Notes under the pieces: generated by a model
Database searches by the model: none
Seen by the model: the letters and a program-made list of their open reading frames with translations, nothing else
What the model was told of the DNA's origin: nothing
In this document: positions 55,880 through 64,000 of the stretch, piece after piece
How the letters are laid out: the number at the start of each line of letters is the position of its first letter
Position numbering within the stretch: position 1 is the stretch's first letter
Assembly (NCBI GenBank): GCA_002197995.1
Contig: NGZR01000005.1
Span: forward strand, 2,852,001 to 2,916,000
Origin: Gaeumannomyces sp. JS-464
Taxonomy: Eukaryota > Ascomycota > Sordariomycetes > Magnaporthales > Magnaporthaceae
Length of the DNA: 64,000 nucleotides
Reading direction: 5' to 3'
Position numbers and translations under genes: made by a program

Positions 55880-57973
55880 TCATGGTTCCCCGTCCTCGAC
55901 GAGCTCGCTGTTCTCTGGCGGGAAGTGTGAGAGCAAAAGGACGGCCATAGCCACCACAGCGACTGCCTGCATAAAGTTTAGTAGTTGATTTCGAGTGTAG
56001 AATACGGGAGATGGGCTTACTGCATTGATAAAGAACGTGAGATATTCCTGGCCAATCTCGGAAAACGAGGCGAAAATGAAACCAAAAAGCCCCAAGGTGG
56101 ACAACCTAGCAATATTCTCGACAAGGGTGATTGCGCTAAGTGCGTCAGCTCGTTGCGACGGCGGGCACATCTCGGTGATGACTCCTTTGGCGGCAGGCGC
56201 GGTCCCCGAGCCGAAGGGCAGCAGGAGGGCAGCCAGGTACATGTGCCAACCTTCGCTGGCGTACGCCGAGACCGTGGTGACGGCGCCGTCCACGAGAAGA
56301 CTGGAGCGGAGAAAATACAGATCAAACCCGCAGCTTGCTCTTTCGTTGGTTTGAGAAGTCACCATTGGCTCGTTGGGCTGGTCCTCGCCCTGGATTCCGG
56401 AAGGGGCGTCAAAAAGCGCTGGCTGGGTTGGAATCTCGCCGGGCTGTTCGGGCTCGACGGATGCGGGCGAAGCGTGCTCAGCAGCCATAAACCATTTTCG
56501 CCCCCAGTCGATAATCCTGGGAAACATAAGCGTAAGAAAGACGGCGCGCATTAGGGCGTTCCCAGAGGTAAGAAAACCGTTGTCGGCTTGCGTAAAACCG
56601 AACTGCGAGGTGGCGTAAAGCTGCACCAGGGTCGGGACGTAGCCGGTGGCGAGCTGTGATTCATACTGTTAGCATAATACTCCATGGATATATCGAACAG
56701 CTGAGGGACACCAGCTTGACCACGAGGACTTACCACTCCCGTGAAGACTCCGCAGCACAAAAAGAAGACACCATAGTGCTTCTTGACCAGGCCGCCCTGG
56801 AGCCTGATGGTCTGCGGCGCGAGAACCTTGAGTGGAGCAAAGAAGCCCTTGATACCCTTCTCTGTGTTCTTGCTCTGGGCGATCTGCCCTGGCGGGATAT
56901 AGGGTAGGCAAAGCTGGACATAGACAGTGGCGATCAGGAACGAGAAGAATGCCGTCTCGAAAGGCCTCCGAATGCCAAAGGTGTCGCCAATCATGCCACC
57001 AGTCAGGAAGCCGATAGCCTGGCCAAGCATGGTGCAGCCCTGCAGGCGACCGAAAACGGCTGTCCGCTGCATCGGCTCAACCACCTCGCTTGCAATTGTG
57101 TTCACGAGGACCCTGGAGAGCAGGGATCGGGTTCAGCAACATTTCCTCGGACACTGATGATGGCTGCTAGGGAAAAGAGAACAAAACTAACAGATATCCG
57201 GCAGGGCCTCCGAGAACAGTGATAAGCTGGGTTGCCTGGATGGTGATGATTCCACGCTGGCCGCCCAGAATCACCCCGATGACCTGCGTCGCCACACGGA
57301 TAGCCGGCACGAAGACCTGACAAATTAGAGCAGCACGAGGTCCCAGTCGCTTGGACTGCCACGCAGAGACGAACAGATTTATGGTGCCTACACTTTCGCA
57401 GACATGTTTAGCAAGGGGTTGGCCCATCGGTAAGCAACAAACGCACATTCCGGAGAGAATGAGGAGATGTGACACTAACCACAGACGGTAGTGGACATTG
57501 CCAAATAGCTCAGCTGGGTAGCAGTGCCTGCCGAGATCTCATTGCGGTTGCAACGGTCGCCATCGCCCTCGTACGGCGGATGGCTGGTGTAGTAAACATC
57601 GCACATCATTTGACGAAAAATATAGATGATACTGAAGTCGGGGCGGCCATGCATCACGTTCCACATTAGCTTCCTGTTTCTCTCCTGGATCTGAGCTTTT
57701 CGACGGCGCCACGCGCCGCTAGCCTCAGTGGTTGTCTTTTCCGAGAAAAGCCGCGCGATACAGACTAGGGAAACGGGTGGCTAGGTGTAGATCGACCAAG
57801 TCGGCTAGGGTTCGTCTGACTTACGGCACCTGCGTGAACGAAAACGAGAGCGTGATGAGAAAGCCCGCCAACAGAACACGGTTGGCGGGACTCCATGATG
57901 TCGACCACCGCGGCCTCGACTTCTTGTCAGGCTGTGCGATGAGGGGAGCGGTCTCGTCTGAGGGAGGCTCCAT
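55880..57973 (-). CDS. MFS transporter, 531 residues
   Basis: A 12-TM major facilitator with a long cytoplasmic loop, of the fungal tetracycline-resistance-like / multidrug type. Exons 57973-57825, 57631-57480, 57387-57192, 57112-56734, 56653-56021 and 55966-55880 all close in frame. The protein starts MEPPSDETAPLIAQ, then VLLAGFLITLSFSFTQVP in TM1 and IIYIFRQMMCDVYYTSHPP with a luminal Cys-rich loop (GDRCNRNEISAGTATQLS). Next is SAWQSKRLGPRAAL (motif A-like loop), VFGRLQGCTMLGQAIGFLTGG, the central hydrophilic loop (EPEQPGEIPTQPALFDAPSG) and later helices. The C-terminus (FPPENSELVEDGEP) is acidic. The substrate is unknown. It is a neighbour of PDX1, but convergent, so a role in B6 transport is only a guess. 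Confidence 0.92.
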
Positions 57974-58722
57974 TTCCTCTTAGTGGCAGAGATAGGAGGG
58001 GAACGAAAGCCACTGGGGAGTCACCGCACGAAGCAAAGCAAAAGCCAAGTCCTGGAGCAGCAGGGACACGGACACCAGACGAGAAGAAAATCAGGACAAG
58101 GGTGGGATTGGAGGAGCAAAAACGAAACGAGCAGGCGGGAGCAGGAAACACGGGAAAAAGTCGCCCGCGAGCATTAAGTTGCCTGCCGGGGAAGCGTCAA
58201 GGCCCACCAAAAGCCTGCCGACTGTGATCGGCCCACCTAAAGGGGAGGGAGGCCTTGATCCGCTATACCCGCTATAAAACCATGGGGGTTACTGGAGATA
58301 ACCGGGCATACATTGAGCAAGGCAAGCACACATCTTGGTTCACCGCTCAGAGGGAAGCGGGCAGCAGCGACCTGGCCATCCATCACATCGCAGTAAGGGG
58401 CCGCTAGTACAAAATCGGCCAGTATGGAGGGTTGGGTCTCCTCCCAGAGCCCGACCACGAGAGTTCATTGCCATCACGGACTCCGATTGAAGGCCCGCTT
58501 CCCGCGGCGACTATCGGTGATGATCCCTCCCGATTATCGGACAATTGCTGACACCGGAGAGAAGTCCACGAGGCCGCAGATCATTCCACTCACCACACCA
58601 TCACGGAAGCCATTTAGGTGCTGATGTGGATTTTTGAGCTGCATCCTCACGTCTCCCTCCCTCCATCCACACCCAACCCCATGTCTCCCGCACCGGACAC
58701 CAGAAATCTCCCCTCCCCTCCC
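57974..58722. other. intergenic region
   Basis: Promoter side of the MFS gene, purine-rich on + near 58030-58150 (that is, pyrimidine-rich leader on -), then the 3' side of the small secreted protein gene. No gene recognised. Confidence 0.55.
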
Positions 58723-59375
58723 TCAAGCAGCCGGTGGCCGACACGCCCCGTCGTGCAGGACCAAGTGCCGCGGCGGAATATTGCCTTCGAACGGGACCTG
58801 CACCAGCACGGTTGGCTCGTCGCTCGGGAACTCGGTGAAATGCCCTCGGATGGTGCTGACCGACTTGAGGTCGGCGGCGATGACGACCGACGAGGCGAGC
58901 GTGCCCGGCACCACATAGGCGACCGCCTGCTCGGGCGGGCCCACTGCCGCCTCCCCGCTGCGCGCCGCGGGGCTCGACACGGACCCGACTGGCGCGGGGG
59001 CTGGCGAGGTTATGCGGATCATGCCGTTGAGGATTACCGAGAGTCTGGGGGTTTTGACAGTTTTGAGCGCTTCACTCACGCCTGCCTGAGCCATGGTAAC
59101 GCAAAAACGGGGAGACAACCTACTGCACTGTCGGCGCCCATGCTTCACCCACCGTCGTCCGCGGCTGGATGATGGACCAGGTCGCCTTGACGCTGTCGCC
59201 TATGTTATAGTTCATTGCCGACATGGCATCAACTGGTAGGGCCTCCAGCTGCCAGCATTCCAGCACCGAGTATCCACCTCGAGAGGAGAGCGCCGTGATG
59301 TTCAATGGAGTATATGTCGACCCCTTGGCCACCCCCAGCCAGCGATAACAAGACAAGCGAGACGGAGCGAAGCAT
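58723..59375 (-). CDS. small secreted conserved hypothetical protein, about 190 residues
   Basis: Exons 59375-59124 and 59044-58723 join as APTVQ|LSVILNGMIRI. The signal peptide reads MLRSVSLVLLSLAG and then VAKGSTYTPLNITALSS once one C is removed from the C5 run at 59332-59336. The mature domain is beta-rich: GYSVLECWQLEALPVDA, SVKATWSIIQPRTTVGEAWA, a Pro/Ala-rich variable loop, VAYVVPGTLASSVVIAADL, IRGHFTEFPSDEPTVLVQVP and the end LHDGAC. The pattern (small, secreted, cupin-like strands) matches a conserved hypothetical family of filamentous fungi, as I recall it. The function is unknown. With the one base removed the exon phases fit exactly. Confidence 0.78.
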
Positions 59376-59770
59376 GATTAAGAAGTATGGTTGCTTTTAT
59401 GTGTAGCTCTCTTCGTCCACGCCATACTCCATATTTGATGTTAGGAATCCATTCCTGTGAGAATAGGCTATCCTCTGATATAGACGTTTTGTTAGCACGC
59501 CCCGACGGCTGCTTGGCTGCGCAGATCGAAGCGGTCAAGCAAAGCGCATGCCGGGATCGGTCGCGGAAGTCCGTTGGCGTGGTAGCACTCCCACAACCAG
59601 AGAATATCATGTTCCCGATTCTTAACTAAATTAGGCCCGAGAAAGAAACAAAGCCAAAATAACTCCGAGGCCATGCACTCCGTAGCAAAGCAGTTGACCT
59701 ATCCCACCACCCCAGCCTGAAAATTGTAACCCACAAAGAACATTGGATGGCAGCTGCTAGACCCTGAACT
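59376..59770. other. intergenic region
   Basis: Promoter of the small secreted protein gene and 3' flank of SRP54. Nothing recognised. Confidence 0.6.
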
Positions 59771-62301
<2,531 letters not shown>

Positions 62302-63430
62302 ATGGGGAACTCAAAGCGAGCCCAAAGTGAAGCACCCGCCACGGGACGTGTCGCCAACATGACCCCTGCTCAGATCGAGAAAAGCGGGCGATAGGCCGCG
62401 ACAAACGGCGACATCAAAGGGTGAAGAAACAGGCCAAGATCCAGGAGCTCGCGAAGCTCGTCGGCAAGTTGCGATTATAGCGCCGACACTACCAAGAGCG
62501 AGACAGCAGCAATCAATGGCGGCCCCAGGCCAGCTGCGGTCTCCGTCACAGCCTGAAGAGCTCCCAGCCACGGAATCAGGCGGGGACAGCGGTGGCCGCG
62601 GGGAGGTCGCATCGCGTTCTAGTTCCAACAGGGCTCGCACCTCGCCCCTATCACTCCCACGCCAACCCTCTTGGTTACATCCACCAGGGCCAAGGTCGAA
62701 TCGTGGCCCGCCCCATCCCTCTTCTCAGGTCCCCCGGAACCGTTCGTAGCCATGGATCTTTCTTGACCATTCGCTGGATCCCGCAAACATGACACTTCAG
62801 GTCTTTGGTGGCCCCCTTCCCGATCACCAGCTCGAGGTTAGGGCCGGCCTCAGCGTCCTTTCGGCCAGTTCTCCCCGCCAGTTTCGCTTCGTCAACTTCG
62901 CTGTAGATGATTCCCTATCATCCATATTCCCAGGACCATTCGGGCTGGGCCCGGATCTCGTGCCACAGCACCCGGCCCAGTGCTTGGAGGATCCGGCCCT
63001 GCACAAGCCCGCGGATATCTTCCACTCTGGCAGCAGCTTCCTCCCCACCTACCAAAAACCTCAGCCCTCGACCACGCCATCCTCAGCACTACCAAGTCGG
63101 TGAGGCAATGGGCCCAGATCGGGGTCCGAACACCGGCGAGCTAAACAGCCATGCCGAGTTCCCCAGTATCTCCTCACTACTGAACCCGCTTCCTCCAGAA
63201 GACGGCGACCGCCCGATATCCACCGCTGCAGCCGCCCAGGTCTGGCGGTCCCCGCTCTGGGCGCTCCCAGCTTCCCTTTCGCTGAACTAGCCGTGCACCG
63301 ACTCTGGACCGTTTCCTGAATCTGTCGACGGGCACCGGCTTTCCATCAACCCTACATTCGAAAAACACCTGTCGTGCCTGCAACATAGGTCCTAGAGCCC
63401 CTATCTGTCCCGAGATTACCCATCCCTGGC
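62302..63430 (+). pseudogene. possible decayed bZIP transcription factor
   Basis: Three pieces in the same frame recall fungal bZIP proteins with a C-terminal DUF3425-type domain. First is a basic region with the start of a leucine zipper (EKRAIGRDKRRHQRVKKQ, then IQELAKLVGKL) just after MTPAQIE in a neighbouring frame at 62359. Second is FPSISSLLNP at about 63160, which recalls the YPSVSSLLNP of that family. Third is INPTFEKHL at about 63345, which recalls its NPTEE segment. In-frame stops after the zipper (about 62478) and near 63288, a frame change by one A in AAAA at 62380, and low-quality sequence between the pieces suggest a remnant. The call rests on remembered family patterns and is weak. 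Confidence 0.3.
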
Positions 63431-63665
63431 CCCCTTCCGTCGAGGGATGACGAATAAGGAATAAGTCGCTCCATGCTCAATCTATGCCATTATAATTATC
63501 GTACATTCTTGTCCACCCGGCTAAGGCCTCGTTCACGTCCCTCATGACCTCTACACGCCGAACCGGCCCGCCGGTTCCATCGGGCAGGGCATGCGGTCAT
63601 GGATCCTTCACAGGACAAATTACGACTAGTGGATCCACCATGCTGAGAGACGATTTCGATGGGTG

Positions 63666-64000
63666 CTACGGCTCCTCGTGCTCTCCCCATTTCACCTCTA
63701 TATCCACTGAAATTCCGCCGAAACTCGTCAGTCGCAGGGTCAGAGTTCTCGAATCACCCTTGCAGTCGAAGTCCAGCTCCTCGGTGTCCGGTATCTCGTC
63801 AGCGTCCATTATCCTTCTCTTGTCCTCGAGTTCTTTGGGAACATCCGCCGTCCGTCTGACAGACACATGCCCAGATTCCACACCGAGGCAGTCGAAGAGG
63901 AGGGAGAGTGCGCCGAGTTGCAACTCAAAGATTGGCGAGCCGATGCCCATGTGGTGCTCGTAGGGAAGATCGTCCCGTTCCAGGTGTAAACACGAGACGA
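63666..64000 (-). CDS. partial coding segment running off the right edge
   Basis: An open frame enters from the right edge (SCLHLERDDLPYEHHMGIGS) and continues IFELQLGALSLLFDCLGVES, VRRTADVPKELEDKRRIMDA and LTLRLTSFGGISVDIEVKWG to a stop at 63666. Composition is protein-like, mixing acidic stretches and alternating hydrophobic strands, and the frame remains open to the edge. No family recognised. It could be the last exon of a gene beyond the window or a chance frame. Confidence 0.35.
   Translation of the reverse strand, partial: VSCLHLERDDLPYEHHMGIGSPIFELQLGALSLLFDCLGVESGHVSVRRTADVPKELEDKRRIMDADEIPDTEELDFDCKGDSRTLTLRLTSFGGISVDIEVKWGEHEEP

Overview
The window is nuclear DNA of a filamentous ascomycete, most likely a Sordariomycete. 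The genes are GC-rich at third positions and are split by short introns of about 55 to 200 bp with GTRNGT-type donors and YAG acceptors. Proteins such as CET1, RPN2, SRP54, PDX1/PDX2, a secreted dipeptidyl peptidase IV, LaeA-like methyltransferases, P450s and Pth11/rhodopsin-type membrane proteins fit Pezizomycotina. No species can be named from the sequence alone.

Layout. 1-5 kb: no gene recognised. 5.0-7.3 kb: hexose/quinate-type MFS sugar transporter (+). 9.0-14.1 kb: very large zinc-finger protein of unknown role (+). 15.6-17.9 kb: sulfite oxidase (+). 18.7-21.0 kb: dipeptidyl peptidase IV (-). 22.8-25.6 kb: RNA 5'-triphosphatase of the capping enzyme, CET1 (-), divergent from 27.0-30.8 kb: proteasome subunit RPN2 (+). 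31.4-32.7 kb: PAP2 lipid phosphatase (-). 33.6-34.7 kb: zinc-dependent cytidine/dCMP-deaminase-like protein (-).

35.4-51.8 kb looks like an accessory island. It holds a truncated rhodopsin-domain membrane protein and a truncated P450 that meet head to head, a tRNA-Gly(GCC), a second P450 with an in-frame stop, a secreted SMP-30/gluconolactonase-type lactonase, a 1.8-kb pogo/Fot1-like DNA transposon with intact TIRs and TA duplication, an eleven-exon SAM methyltransferase, a small secreted protein and an unrecognised broken gene.

52.1-55.6 kb: the two subunits of pyridoxal 5'-phosphate synthase, PDX2 (-) and PDX1 (+), sit head to head and probably share a promoter. 55.9-58.0 kb: six-exon MFS transporter (-). 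58.7-59.4 kb: small secreted protein (-). 59.8-61.5 kb: SRP54 (-). 62.3-63.4 kb: remnants resembling a fungal bZIP factor. The right edge cuts a further minus-strand coding segment.

A window-wide oddity decides how to read these genes. Many otherwise well-conserved genes, including housekeeping RPN2 and PDX2, carry single-base frame breaks, most often in short runs of C or G. Seven others (sulfite oxidase, CET1, PAP2, PDX1, the 56-kb MFS transporter, SRP54 and the 50-kb secreted protein) read through cleanly. I take most of the breaks to be assembly indels, not real pseudogenes. The truncations at 36.1 kb and the substitution-type stops at 35.7, 39.6 and 51.3 kb cannot be explained that way. 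Exon boundaries were worked out by hand from splice sites and frame continuity. No database search was run.
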